DNA from: CAYPEK01 sp964409645
GTDB taxonomy: Bacteria > UBP15 > UBA6099
Assembly: GCA_964409645.1 (NCBI GenBank)
Contig: CAYPEK010000014.1
Coordinates: forward strand, 1 to 60,964
Direction: 5' to 3'
DNA length: 60,964 nt
Shown here: positions 41,450 to 51,900 of the stretch, in pieces
Numbering within the stretch: the first letter of the stretch is position 1
How the letters are laid out: the number at the start of each line of letters is the position of its first letter
Notes under the pieces: generated by a model
What the model was told of the DNA's origin: nothing
Databases searched by the model: none
What the model saw: only the letters and a program-made list of their open reading frames with translations
Translations under genes and position numbers: made by a program

Positions 41450-42832
41450 CTATGGAGTTGAAGGCGTGTCTGGCCCGCCGGTTGATACGGGGTTGATTGT
41501 AAGTGTAATGCTTGTCTGGCCGGTGTTGCCCGAAGTGTCTTTGATTGAAGCTGAAAGAGTCGCTGTTGTTTGCGATGCGATTTCCCAAAGATTCTGAAGA
41601 ACATATAAAGAAGATGAATCGATTGCAAGACCGACCGGGTCTGCGGATAGGGTTATCGTGCCCGATAAGGCTGCTGCTGATGCATTGATTATAGATACAC
41701 TGTCTGAAGTCTTATTCAGTACGTAGAACTTCGACTGAGCCGCTTTAATCGAGAATGGTCTTGTGCCGACCGACACTGTGCCGGATAGGCTTCCTGATGA
41801 GGCGTCGTATATTCCGACGGTGTTCGCATCGTAATCGACGACAGCAATTCTGTTCTGTGTAGAGTCGAACGCGATGTCTTCAGGTAAAGCCGATAAGGAA
41901 AATATTTTTGACTGACCGGTTGAGGAATACTGGTAAACGCCTTTGTCCGAGCCGATACCGCCCGCATAGTAAAGTTTGGATGACGCCTGATTGTTGGTTA
42001 TGATTCTCTGAGGAATATAATCAAGAGTGTCCGACGCTACGGAGTTGTCCGAGCAATTAATAATCGAAAGATTGGTGGAATTATCATAGATAACATAGGC
42101 TTTGCCGGCGGTAGTGTTCACCGCCATTGATTTTGGTGTGGCTGAGAGCGTGATTGTTCCGGATAGTGCTCCCCCCGGCAATGAGTAAACGAGGATCGAA
42201 CTGCTGGAACTCATCGCGACATAGACTTTGCTTTGTGAAGGGCAGGCGCGAACAATCGTTGGAGTGCCCGAAAGTGTTATTTCTTTTTTGAGAGAGCCGT
42301 CCGTTGTGCCGATATAATTGATTTTTTTGCGTGAGGTGGCTGCGACGACCGCAATGTTGTTAGTGGAATCAATATCAATAAGGTTCAGGACGCCTGTCGA
42401 TCCGCTCGATACGCCGAAAACCGGAAGATTACCGATCGATGTCCCTGTGGTGATACCGTACTTTGCAACGGTTGTCCAGTAAACGGGAGAAGTATCCGAA
42501 CTTGTTGATGCGGAAGATGCTCCGGCTGAAAACAAGCTTGTGAGAGAAAATGTAACACCTCTGAAAGTGAAGCTCGGTGAAAAGGTGGAAGTACTCAACC
42601 CGCCGGAATCGGAATATAACACGGCTAAGTTGGCGGGAAGAGAGGTCGGGTCGGCATTATAAGTTAAAGTGCCGGAAGGACTAGGTGTTGTAAAATTAAT
42701 CGTCGGGGATGTCGTATCGGGAGCCGGTGCGCCGCCGCCTCCGCCCCCACCTCCGCAACCTGAAATAAATAGCGTAACAGCAAGAGGGAATAAAAGAATG
42801 CGGCAAAATATTCTCTTAATGCGGTTTTGCAC
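41450..42832 (-). CDS. Lipoprotein with a beta-propeller
   Basis: The 460-residue protein has a lipobox (LFISGC followed by an eight-Gly run), placing it in the outer or inner membrane as a lipoprotein. The middle (~110-400) holds seven-blade-type YVTN/YncE-like repeats, such as KAYVIYDNSTNLSIIN, RIAVVDYDANTVGIYD and KFYVLNKTSDSVSIIN. The first ~85 residues after the Gly run and the last ~40 residues (TATLSASIKDTSGNTGQTS) together resemble one bacterial Ig-like domain, as if the propeller is inserted in it. It ends the minus-strand envelope cluster, 9 nt from the secreted protein's stop. Confidence 0.75.
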   Translation of the reverse strand: MQNRIKRIFCRILLFPLAVTLFISGCGGGGGGGGAPAPDTTSPTINFTTPSPSGTLTYNADPTSLPANLAVLYSDSGGLSTSTFSPSFTFRGVTFSLTSLFSAGASSASTSSDTSPVYWTTVAKYGITTGTSIGNLPVFGVSSGSTGVLNLIDIDSTNNIAVVAATSRKKINYIGTTDGSLKKEITLSGTPTIVRACPSQSKVYVAMSSSSSILVYSLPGGALSGTITLSATPKSMAVNTTAGKAYVIYDNSTNLSIINCSDNSVASDTLDYIPQRIITNNQASSKLYYAGGIGSDKGVYQYSSTGQSKIFSLSALPEDIAFDSTQNRIAVVDYDANTVGIYDASSGSLSGTVSVGTRPFSIKAAQSKFYVLNKTSDSVSIINASAAALSGTITLSADPVGLAIDSSSLYVLQNLWEIASQTTATLSASIKDTSGNTGQTSITLTINPVSTGGPDTPSTP

Positions 42833-42841
42833 TTTAAGATC

Positions 42842-45064
42842 TTATTCTCCGGGGGGCAGCGGAGGCTGGACCGGATCCAATATGATTGATACGTTATTGG
42901 TAACATTACCTGCTTTAGCTGTGATTGTGGCAGTGCCGGAAGTCGTGGACGACGTATAAGTGGTCTCCGCGATTCCTCCAGTTGTATATGACATGCCGGG
43001 GTTTACAGAACCGTTATTGACAGAGAAAGTCACCGCCACACCGTCTGCGACGATGCTGCCTGTATTGTCCAGAACTTTTGCGCTGACTAAGCAGGTGGAT
43101 TCTCCGTCGGCGTCCAAGTTGGATTTCTCAAGTGTAAAAACAATTGAGTCCGGAATAACTGAAGGTCGTAAAAAAGTATAGGCGTCGATGACTTCCTGCA
43201 GGCGCCATTGTTCTTCTTCATAAATGAAGTTGAAGACTGCATAGTTGCTGGAACCTGCTACCCCGCGAGCGGTCCAATAAAAATCGACATTTCCGCGTGT
43301 TGACTGTCTGTCCGCTTGCACGTCTTTGATTGATACCTGAATGTTGACGCTGCAGCATTCGAACCGGTCTCTGACCGACGAATCGAGTTCGTTATAATCG
43401 CGAAGCGAATCCACATTCGAACTGAAATCCTGAGAAACGTATCTGAAGAAACCGCTTCTGTCCCGGTCGTAATATGCCTGCATGAGAGTGTTGAATGTGT
43501 CTCTGAGAACTTCAGGTTCGGTTTTCGCCCGGTATTTGAACTGATACGGCTCGAATTGCTCTTCAGAGATGTTATCCATTACGTCGATTGCGCGAACTTT
43601 AACCTTGTATATATCCCCGTCATTGGGGGAGATATTATACGTCCATTCTTCCTTGCCTTTGGCTTTCTCCCACGAAGAACCGTCATACGTGACTTCTACG
43701 CTCGAAATTTCGGAGAGGTCGAGTTCGATGGGAAAGTTACCGATATTGCTTTCATTGCCATCGGGGTCTTTAGCCACGAAGTCCAACGAATAGTGCAGAA
43801 TATTTTTGCCGGCGGAAGCGTTTCCCGTTACTTTGATTTTCCCTGATGTTAATTTGTCGCGGCTTATAATTGATTCTTCAGTGTAACTTTCGGCGGCTTC
43901 TTCGGCAATCATTACTCCCATTATGACAGGGAGAGCTGGATTGTCCTGTTCGATTTTGAATGAGTACTCAAAACTCTGGATATCTATCTGTTTTTCTTCG
44001 CCGTTGACTCTGATGTAAAGTTTCCAAATATCCGGTGAAGCCGAGTAGGCTTTCCCTGTAATGTTTATCGATTTATCATCGAGATCGCTGAATTTCAGAC
44101 TGACCGTTGAACCTATGGTCGCATTCTGTTTTCCGATCTTGACCTGAATGAGTTTGGGCGGTTCTCCGGCTTTTTGCTCGACCGAGACGGAGGTGCCGAA
44201 CGTCATGGTTTTCACGGAAGAGTCTTTCTTGTCGAAAACCTGAACTACTTCCTGTGGTTGTGCCTGTACGACCTGTTGGCTTTTTCCTGAGGCGATCGCG
44301 AGACCGGCCGCTGATTCGGGCCCATCTTGCAGAAGAGCTATTCTCTCCTGACTCCAGAATTCAGCGCTTTTTGGCACTGTGACGGGCTGCTGAGATGGTT
44401 CGAGATCGACTTTCGGAGTTTCCGGCGGCGCCGTCAGTTCCGCGTAGTACTGAATATCTTCCGGCATCATCGGCTCCGCGGCATCCGCTGTCTCGCCGTC
44501 TGGCCCCAGATCGAGGTATGTGCCGGCTTTGATAGTAATTGTTTTTGTCGCGCCTTCAGGTGACAATTCCTGATCGCTGTTGACCGCAGCCACCCGGGAG
44601 TATTTCTGGTCGTCAACAATGAGATATGCCGAATCGTGGCAGATGACGGATTGGCCGGGCAAAAGAACCCGTCCGGCATCGCCTTTGAAGAGTGCTTCAC
44701 CGAACAGGATTTCCGGCGCCGTGTAGGTATTTCCGTCCTCTGTTATCGACTGAAGACGAAAAGAGGAAAACGGCATGAAAGTAATTGTATATGGACCCGC
44801 GTTGTAAATGATCTGTTTTTCTTTGGTTGCAATAACGTCGCCGAATTTCACAAAAACATTTTTTTCTTTTGAATAATCGACGCCGTCAACAAGTTGTTTC
44901 CAGATCAATTGGGCGTCCAGCCTGAGAAAATAGCCGGAGCCCTGAGGCGCGGCGGCAGCGGCTGATTGCTGCGCCGCCGCCGAGGGTGAAAAGCAAGCTA
45001 CCGCGATCAACAAAAACAGACAAGTAAAACCAAAACCAGAACGGACATAGTTAGTTTGTCTCAT
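42842..45064 (-). CDS. Exported FecR-like / Ig-like (Big_1) multidomain protein
   Basis: The 740-residue protein has a signal peptide (GFTCLFLLIAVACFSPSAAA). The N-terminal ~200 residues resemble a FecR-type beta domain (FVKFGDVIATKEKQ, ILFGEALFKGDAGRVLLPGQ). Two or more beta-sandwich regions follow. Residues ~520-640 resemble an NTF2-like fold (LMQAYYDRDRSGFFRYVSQDF, FYWTARG, EEEQWRLQEVIDAY). A C-terminal Big_1 domain is clear (LDADGESTCLVSAKVLDNTG, VAVTFSVNNGSV, TATITAKAGN). It lies between the FecR protein and the propeller lipoprotein. A periplasmic or cell-surface scaffold is inferred. The function is unknown. Confidence 0.68.
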   Translation of the reverse strand: MRQTNYVRSGFGFTCLFLLIAVACFSPSAAAQQSAAAAAPQGSGYFLRLDAQLIWKQLVDGVDYSKEKNVFVKFGDVIATKEKQIIYNAGPYTITFMPFSSFRLQSITEDGNTYTAPEILFGEALFKGDAGRVLLPGQSVICHDSAYLIVDDQKYSRVAAVNSDQELSPEGATKTITIKAGTYLDLGPDGETADAAEPMMPEDIQYYAELTAPPETPKVDLEPSQQPVTVPKSAEFWSQERIALLQDGPESAAGLAIASGKSQQVVQAQPQEVVQVFDKKDSSVKTMTFGTSVSVEQKAGEPPKLIQVKIGKQNATIGSTVSLKFSDLDDKSINITGKAYSASPDIWKLYIRVNGEEKQIDIQSFEYSFKIEQDNPALPVIMGVMIAEEAAESYTEESIISRDKLTSGKIKVTGNASAGKNILHYSLDFVAKDPDGNESNIGNFPIELDLSEISSVEVTYDGSSWEKAKGKEEWTYNISPNDGDIYKVKVRAIDVMDNISEEQFEPYQFKYRAKTEPEVLRDTFNTLMQAYYDRDRSGFFRYVSQDFSSNVDSLRDYNELDSSVRDRFECCSVNIQVSIKDVQADRQSTRGNVDFYWTARGVAGSSNYAVFNFIYEEEQWRLQEVIDAYTFLRPSVIPDSIVFTLEKSNLDADGESTCLVSAKVLDNTGSIVADGVAVTFSVNNGSVNPGMSYTTGGIAETTYTSSTTSGTATITAKAGNVTNNVSIILDPVQPPLPPGE

Positions 45065-45100
45065 TAGCGCTATGAATACTTCTCGCCGAAAACAGGCAGG

Positions 45101-46033
45101 TTATTCCTGTGACTCAAACGAAACGTCGGCGGATATTTTGATCTCTTCTTTTGCGGAGGCCGTGATCTCGGCTTTCGCAAAACCTTTTTCGTTGCTTGTG
45201 ATGTCGAGAGACTGCGAACCGTTCTCCACGAATGTTGCCGTACCGGAGAGAGACACGTTGAATGTCACGATTCCGTTGTAAGGCGAACCGCCCTTTGTGA
45301 ACTGGAGGGTGACAACGCCTTTCTGACCGGCTTGTAATGTCTGCGGCTCAATATTGATTTTCAGGTCGTAATTCGAAGATTCGGGATCGACAGCGCCTTC
45401 GATGCCCTCGGACAGTCCTTTTTTCAAGTCATCCTGCGGAATCATGGAAGGCTGAGTGGGCAGGGCGGTTTTCTTGACTTCGGTTCTGTGGTTGGCTCTG
45501 ACACTGACGGCCATCGACGGATCCGCTTTCTGATAAACATCCACTTGTCCGTCGAAGACGTCGAACGTGCTGTCTGTTGCCTGTTCGACCTCGGATGAAA
45601 AATACGTGCCTCTGACACCTGCGACCGCTGTAGGAGTGGAGACGTTGAATTTATCATGCTGGACGTCAAGCTTTTTGACTTTCTGCCAGCTTTTCCCGTC
45701 GTCGAGAGCGAGATTTGTGCTCTGTCCTTTGAGTGACTTGCTTAACTGGTCGATTTTCATGCTCGAAAGAGAGGTCATTTGTGTAATCGAACCGTCGTCG
45801 AGTTGAATCACAACTTTTGTTTTCGATTTCGTTGTGACAGTGTCGCCCTGATAAAGCCTCAGGTCGGCTTTCGCGTCAACTTGCTCGCCGGTGTGGGCGC
45901 GCGTTACAATAGCGGATCCAGCTACGGACACAATCTTTGCCTGACGTACGTTCAGCGAAATGAGGTAGTTGCTCGCGAACAGAGCGCCGATCACTACTAA
46001 AAAGAAAGTTACAATTTTTGGGTGTGTTTTCAT
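45101..46033 (-). CDS. FecR-domain protein with C-terminal Ig-like domain
   Basis: The 310-residue protein has an N-terminal membrane anchor or signal (IVTFFLVVIGALFASNYLI). A FecR domain follows: VSVAGSAIVTRAHTGE, LRLYQGDTVTTKSKTKVVIQL, and the family core TPTAVAGVRGTYFSSEV with VFDGQVDVY. Residues ~225-305 are an Ig-like domain (TLQAGQKGVVTLQFTKGG, GFAKAEITASAKEE). Such FecR proteins are periplasmic. No FecI sigma factor or TonB receptor is nearby, so iron signalling is unlikely. GGAGGAAACC precedes the ATG. It is probably first in a three-gene run with the two genes downstream. Confidence 0.8.
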   Translation of the reverse strand: MKTHPKIVTFFLVVIGALFASNYLISLNVRQAKIVSVAGSAIVTRAHTGEQVDAKADLRLYQGDTVTTKSKTKVVIQLDDGSITQMTSLSSMKIDQLSKSLKGQSTNLALDDGKSWQKVKKLDVQHDKFNVSTPTAVAGVRGTYFSSEVEQATDSTFDVFDGQVDVYQKADPSMAVSVRANHRTEVKKTALPTQPSMIPQDDLKKGLSEGIEGAVDPESSNYDLKINIEPQTLQAGQKGVVTLQFTKGGSPYNGIVTFNVSLSGTATFVENGSQSLDITSNEKGFAKAEITASAKEEIKISADVSFESQE

Positions 46034-46122
46034 GGTTTCCTCCTGTCGAATTGTTGCCTGATATATAAAACATCAGGAAATATTTAAAATAAATTTCACT
46101 CCCAATAAATTATTATAGATAT

Positions 46123-46153
46123 ATTTTACCACAAATACTGTGATATTTATCAA
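46123..46153 (-). promoter_or_regulatory. Candidate promoter of the FecR operon
   Basis: On the minus strand, TTGATA and TAAAAT (with an extended-10 TGG just before it) are 19 nt apart, ~90 nt upstream of the FecR gene start. A CCTGAT...ATCAGG hairpin lies in the leader. The region is very AT-rich and the match is by eye. Confidence 0.35.
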
Positions 46154-46157
46154 TAAA

Positions 46158-48878
46158 TCAATAATATTTTGAAAAATTATATTTAAAGTAAGTTTCCTTG
46201 TATAACAAATAAGCGTTATTACTCATTTCTAGGTTTATTTCAGTGTTATTATTCGGATTTAGTTTGCCGAACTGAAGTTTCTGCGTAGTGCGGTCCTGAG
46301 TCGGATAAAACTTATTTAAGGTTTCAAATGATACTCTGAAGTTACTCCAATCAGTCAGATCATAAGAGAGACCGTAAGTGTTTTTAGCCTCGGGCCCGTA
46401 CAGATTGTTATTCAGCTTATTCAATTTGTAATCCAATTTTGCCTTCGACGTGATTGGGGAACTCACAGACATGGACATGGTTCTTTCTATCTCGTCAATG
46501 GAGTCGTTTCTTTTTCGTGATTCGTCGATTAAGGACAATTGGACTTTGTGTTTGCCCAAATTGTGCCTGATGTTTATTGTGTTGTTGAAAGTGTCTTTCC
46601 ACACAGAACCGTCATCCATGTAAGAGAGTTTGTACCGGTACTCAATTGCTGTGTTGGGATATTTTGCGAATGGAGTGAGCTTGAAAGTGACCGGGACAGA
46701 CATTGTGTGGCTGCCGCCTTCCCGGAATGTACGTCTGCGATATCCAACCACTGTTGTGAGTCTTTTGCTTACCATATATTGATATGTGGTATTGAATTCA
46801 ACGAGCCCGCGGGAAGCGTATCCGGCGTCGGTTCTGAACGCAGCACCTACATTTTCATATTTTGATGAAATGTAGGTTTTGTTTTTTCTCAGAGTGCCTT
46901 CGAGCCGGTAGGCGTAGTCCGAACCGAGTTCGGAGGATCTGCTTACCGCGTACTCGGCTTTTGTCTCGCCATATTTGTATTTCTTCGACATATCGAGGCT
47001 TGTAACGCTGTTTAGGTCCGAATCCGCTTCTCTCAGCCTCTGAGTGTTGGAAGAAACGTATTGCACTCCGTAATTTATTTTGTATAGTGCTTCTCCCGAC
47101 ACGCGCATTCCGTAGATTTTCATTCTGTTTCCGGCACGGAGCGCTTTGAGTCTGCCGCCGAACACGTCTAATGTTGTTTTTCCGAACGCCTGTGAATATT
47201 CCAATCCGGAATTCATACTCTGTCCCGTAAGTGTGTATGAACTGTATTTGGGCTGGATGTCGTTTAAAACAAGCTTTCTTTTGCTGTCCTGAAGTGTGCC
47301 TGTCAGCTTTTTGACATCCCACGTAGATTCGGTGATGTCGCCGTCGGTTGTTCCGTCAACCTGATAATTGATCTTAAATGTCGGTGTGTTGAACATCAAT
47401 TTTTTGCCCGGGACTTCGAGGAAGCTCTGCTCGCTTCTGAGTCCGAGGCTGTAAATGAAAGCGCTCATCTGTCGCTGTGAGCTGCGCTCCACATCTCCGG
47501 AAATCGCCATGTTCTCGAATCCGTATTTAGTTTCGAGAGCATATTGGAACGGGCTTTTCGGTGCGTATGAAACGATCGGAGTTTCCTTCTCCTGTTTGCT
47601 TTTCCACATGTGAGACGTGTCGATTGTTTCCGGCGCTGACACTGCGGCGACCTGCGGTGTTTCAACCGTAGAAGTCGCCGCTACATGCTGGACGATAATT
47701 TTTTCCACTTGAGGCGCCGGGCCGAACAATTCCTCGGCGTTTCCTGCGGCCTGAGCGATGGAATTCGATTGCCTTTTTGTTCCGGAAATTGCCATCGCAG
47801 AGTTGATTTTCTTCTTGCTTTTTGCCGCGGTTTTGCACGCCTCGGGTTCCTGCCCTGCGGGATATTTATCGCAGGCGAGCTGCCCCTCGGCTGAGGGTGC
47901 TTCGGCAACAACGCCGGCGGAGCTAACCGCGAAATTCCACGATAGTTTTTCTTCTTTAAATCCGTTTAGGTTCTTGATTTTCACATCGACTTTATGATCT
48001 CCGGGAGAGAGTGAAACTTTGGGGACAAAAAACAATGAGTTGTCATTGACAATACTTTTGTCGGAGACATCTTCACCGTCGATAAAGATTCTGACTGTTC
48101 TGGGATCGAGGTCTTCCGGGAGATTTTTCAGGTTCAGACCGATTATAGGCTTGCTGTTCTTCATTGAACTATTAGGTGCGGGGTAGGCGAAATCGAGTGG
48201 TTCCGTGCCGACTACTGTAAAGTTCCAAGTTGCGACAGGCATATTTCGCGAGGCATCAACTTTCACGATAAGTGATGCTTTGTGGCCGCCCGGGGATAGG
48301 TCGGCGCCGGGAGTATAAAATATGTACCCCTGTGACCAGTTGGAATTCGCGGTGACATCCGTGCCGTCCAATATGAGAGCGATCTGATCCGCATTTGTCT
48401 CCGGCTTCAGTTTTCTGTAGTCCGCGCCGATCACCGGGCGCTGGTTTTTCAGTTTGGCGCCTATGCGTGGGTAGGTGGTCACGCCGGGGCTGACGAAATT
48501 GCTGTTTTGCTGTACGGCAACTGGTTCCGGCGCGGCTTTACGGCTGAAAGACGAGCTTGGTTTCGAGATTTTTGACGACGAACCGGAGGCGGGTTTTGTC
48601 GCGGTGGTTTTAGACGATGATGTGTCAGCGGTCTTGCTGTCGGATTTAACTGACGGCGCCGTCTCTTTTTTTGTCGGAGCTTTTTTTGGCGCAGCTTTCT
48701 TATCGGCTTTTTCAGCAGTGGCTGATTTCGCCGTTTTGCTCTTTTTACCCTTGTCCGCTGATTTAACGGTTTTGGTGGGCTCCTTCTTTTTTGCCGGTGC
48801 GCTGTATGAATCCACACCGGCGCAAAGGGACAGCGCAAAAACAAATGCTAAAACGCTAAAATAAATCTTTCTTTTCAT
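46158..48878 (-). CDS. Outer-membrane beta-barrel protein with Lys/Ala-rich linker and two Ig-like domains
   Basis: The 906-residue protein has a signal peptide (YFSVLAFVFALSLCAG). A Lys/Ala/Ser/Thr-rich low-complexity stretch (~25-120) follows. Two related beta domains come next (each with P-x-IG and ILDGTDV/IFIDGEDV, then LSPGGHKA/LSPGDHKV and WNFTV/WNFAV). The C-terminal ~450 residues consist of alternating strands rich in Tyr/Lys/Arg, ending in FKYNFSKYY, a C-terminal aromatic pattern typical of outer-membrane barrels. The Lys-rich linker could span the periplasm or contact peptidoglycan. It lies directly downstream of the giant repeat protein on the same strand, so a role in exporting or anchoring that protein is plausible but unproven. 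Confidence 0.68.
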   Translation of the reverse strand: MKRKIYFSVLAFVFALSLCAGVDSYSAPAKKKEPTKTVKSADKGKKSKTAKSATAEKADKKAAPKKAPTKKETAPSVKSDSKTADTSSSKTTATKPASGSSSKISKPSSSFSRKAAPEPVAVQQNSNFVSPGVTTYPRIGAKLKNQRPVIGADYRKLKPETNADQIALILDGTDVTANSNWSQGYIFYTPGADLSPGGHKASLIVKVDASRNMPVATWNFTVVGTEPLDFAYPAPNSSMKNSKPIIGLNLKNLPEDLDPRTVRIFIDGEDVSDKSIVNDNSLFFVPKVSLSPGDHKVDVKIKNLNGFKEEKLSWNFAVSSAGVVAEAPSAEGQLACDKYPAGQEPEACKTAAKSKKKINSAMAISGTKRQSNSIAQAAGNAEELFGPAPQVEKIIVQHVAATSTVETPQVAAVSAPETIDTSHMWKSKQEKETPIVSYAPKSPFQYALETKYGFENMAISGDVERSSQRQMSAFIYSLGLRSEQSFLEVPGKKLMFNTPTFKINYQVDGTTDGDITESTWDVKKLTGTLQDSKRKLVLNDIQPKYSSYTLTGQSMNSGLEYSQAFGKTTLDVFGGRLKALRAGNRMKIYGMRVSGEALYKINYGVQYVSSNTQRLREADSDLNSVTSLDMSKKYKYGETKAEYAVSRSSELGSDYAYRLEGTLRKNKTYISSKYENVGAAFRTDAGYASRGLVEFNTTYQYMVSKRLTTVVGYRRRTFREGGSHTMSVPVTFKLTPFAKYPNTAIEYRYKLSYMDDGSVWKDTFNNTINIRHNLGKHKVQLSLIDESRKRNDSIDEIERTMSMSVSSPITSKAKLDYKLNKLNNNLYGPEAKNTYGLSYDLTDWSNFRVSFETLNKFYPTQDRTTQKLQFGKLNPNNNTEINLEMSNNAYLLYKETYFKYNFSKYY

Positions 48879-48950
48879 GGGCCTTTCGCTCTTATGCGCT
48901 CCGGAACTGATATTATTGGTGGACCCGAAGCCGCAATTTCCTCCTTATTC

Positions 48951-51900
48951 CTATTCGTTCGAATATATCAGGTTACAGGACATGTTCGCTTTCAATATGT
49001 AACCTCTCCACGGAACCATTATACTGTCGGTTTCCTCAACGTAACCGGCCGAGGAATCAAATTTCATGAGTTTCTTGTTAATGATTCCTTGAGATGCCGC
49101 TTCTGAAATCGTGTACGTGTTTCCACCGTATTCAATCTTTATATTGTCACCCCAAGTTAGTGCCGATGTGTATGGATTGCCTATGAGGTTCCATCCCTGA
49201 GCAAGCGGAACGGTTAGCTGGCGTGAGATTGGAGTCGTCTTGCCTTTGACGTCTATCAGTGTCGCCTCATCGACGTAAATCCAGTATGCGATACCTGTCT
49301 GTATGTCAACACGTTCGTCGTTTTCAGCGCTTATGAGTTTCTTTTCATAGTACTGATATACGTTTTTAACTGTCATATTGTCGGAAAGATTGTCAACGGC
49401 GTCAGTAACGGACGGATCGGCCGGAATTGTCACGAGATTCCATCCGGGATTCAGTGTGTATGAAACAGTTTCTTCCGCTCTTTCGGGCGCGCGCACGGTG
49501 ACTCTGAATGCGTGTGTTGTTCCATCCGCTATGTAAGAGGTTCCGGAGTTGATGTCGAACGATGCGCCTGTGGAGAGGTCTTCCGCGTTGACAATATAAT
49601 CCTGAGGCAGTTGCGCTGCGTTCGGGAAGGTTACGCTGATCTGTTTGCCCGAGGAATCCGAATCAACTGAGAATTCCCATGATTGCGAGCCGTCGAAAGA
49701 AGGCCTTACGTCATTCGAGTAGCGGCCCGCCATGCGGCCCCATTCGTCTTTGTTGAAGTAGAGGCTGACATAGCCTTCGATGGTCGGAGGTTCGGGCGTG
49801 TCGAGAGCGTCGTTGCCGTTTTTAGCTGCGCTGGTGATGCCTATAAAGTTATCGCTGTCGGAGGTGTCTCCGTTGCTTGCCGAAACCTGAAGTTTGAAAT
49901 CGTAGCGTGGGCCGCCTATGATGCGGGCAAGGCCTCCTGTCTGTTCGGAATTCGGGTCGAAGAGCAGGTCACAGCCCGACGGCACGATAGTGGCGTCGCC
50001 GCATTTAACGAAGAAGCCGGCGCTTGCGGAGAGTCGGTCGGTAGCGGTTTTCTGGACGTAGCTGTTGTTCTCCCAGCCGTATGCCACTCCGCCGACAATC
50101 CAGCCCGCGGAAGCAGCGGCCGACATGGTTTTCGTTTCACCGGTGGATGTGTTGCGAACCTGAACGTCGCCCCACAGCATCGCTCTGCCGAACGGCACTC
50201 CGATCTGGTTCCAATTATTATCGAGATGTATCGATTTCTTTGTAGTTGTGTCGGTGACTTCCGTCGTTAACGTGTATGAAATGTCGGTGCCGAAAGGCAT
50301 AACCCAGAATCCTTGTCCTTCAGCGATTGAGAATTCCGTCAGATATTTGTAAAGAACAGGATCGTTTGTGGTTTTGGTCGGGTCCCATTTTCTGAGAGCG
50401 TAAGAACCGCTGCCGAGGAAAGAGGCGGGGTTTGAACTGAGAGGCATGCCCGATACAGCGATCATCGTCCACTTCCCGGCGGGTATTGTGCCGTTTACGG
50501 AGGAAGTGTTCGATACGGAGACGCTCACAGTTGTCGAGGAGGAGTTCCCCGCGCTGTCGGTGGCGGTCAGCCTGAATGTGTAATCTCCCGCGTGGCCGGT
50601 AGTGTCCCATGTCGCGAGAGTTCCTGCTGTAACAGGAGAACTGCCGGAAGTTATTGTCTTCCAAGTGGTGGGTGATGTGCCGGGCCCGTACTCAACTTTG
50701 TAAGTTGCGAGTGAGAGATTATCAACCGCGGTGCCGGAAATGGTGAGCCCCGCCCCGGAAACGCTGGCGCCCGATTCAGGTGAAGTGATTGAAACGGTCG
50801 GCAGAGTTGCGTCGTAATAAACGATGGCCGACTGGGTACTGAAGTTGCCGACGTGATCGACTGCGGTGACCAGAATATCGTTCTGTCCGGCGACAAGAGG
50901 CGTGTCGGTTGCGAAAGCGCCAGATGTATCGACTGCCGGGCTTAGGGAAGAGCCGGACTGGCTGACTGTGATCTCGATGGTAGCTCCGGATTCCGTGACG
51001 CCGCTGACGCTGATCTTATTCGAGTTGGTGATAACATTATTGATAGCTATGCTGCTACCTGTCGGATCGAGATCGAGAGGCGGCGGGATGATGTCTTTAG
51101 TAGGCACGCCGCTTAGTTCAACGGTGTTTTCTTCGGTGTTCTTGGCGACTGAGCCGTCCTGTGCGCGGACGACGAAGTAGTATGTCGTCCCGTCAACAAG
51201 AGCTGTTCCGTCATTTAATGTTGTTACGCGGTAAGTGGTGTCCTGAGTAACGAACGCGGAACCGGAGAAATTCTGGCCGCCCGGAGTAGTTGCAACGTAA
51301 ATTCTGTATGAAATAGGAATTGATTCGTCGAGTGCTTCATTCCACGATAGGTCGAGAGTGCTGCCAATTTCCGGATCGCTGATTGAAGTTATTCCAGCAA
51401 AGTCCGGAGGTGTTACGTCGTCGAAGTTGTATGTGCTGCCGCATGTGATGGCGGATTCAGCCGTCTGGATTCCGTCCGGGTTCTGAACAGCCACCGTGAA
51501 GCAGTACGAAGTATTGGCGACGAGGTGCGTGAAGTCGTAAGAGGCGCTTGTCGTCGTTACGGTCTGCTGTGAAGGACTCTTCATTTTGATTATGTACGTT
51601 GGCGTTCCCGTGTTCGTTCCCGGATTGACAACAGCCGTCAGGATGTGGCCGAGGCCGGTGCCGCCTTGAGAGGGCATCGGATCGTACGAAGGTGTTATCG
51701 ATGAGAAGACGACCGGATTTGCAAGAGTGCTGATCGTGATTGAAGACGTAGCCGCCTGATTGTGCCACGTGCCGCGTGTTTCCGTGCTGTTGTCGCGAGT
51801 GATTATGTCGTACCGATATGTAGCGTTAGGCTGAAGGCCGGTGTCATTGACGCCTACAGCGCTTGTCCAGTTTAGAAGTGTTGCTGTCGCGGCTGTGCCT

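Noticed and set aside
45101..46033. FecR as the anti-sigma regulator of an iron-uptake system
   Set aside because: There is no FecI-type sigma factor or TonB-dependent receptor nearby, and the protein ends in an Ig-like domain, unlike the iron-signalling FecR.
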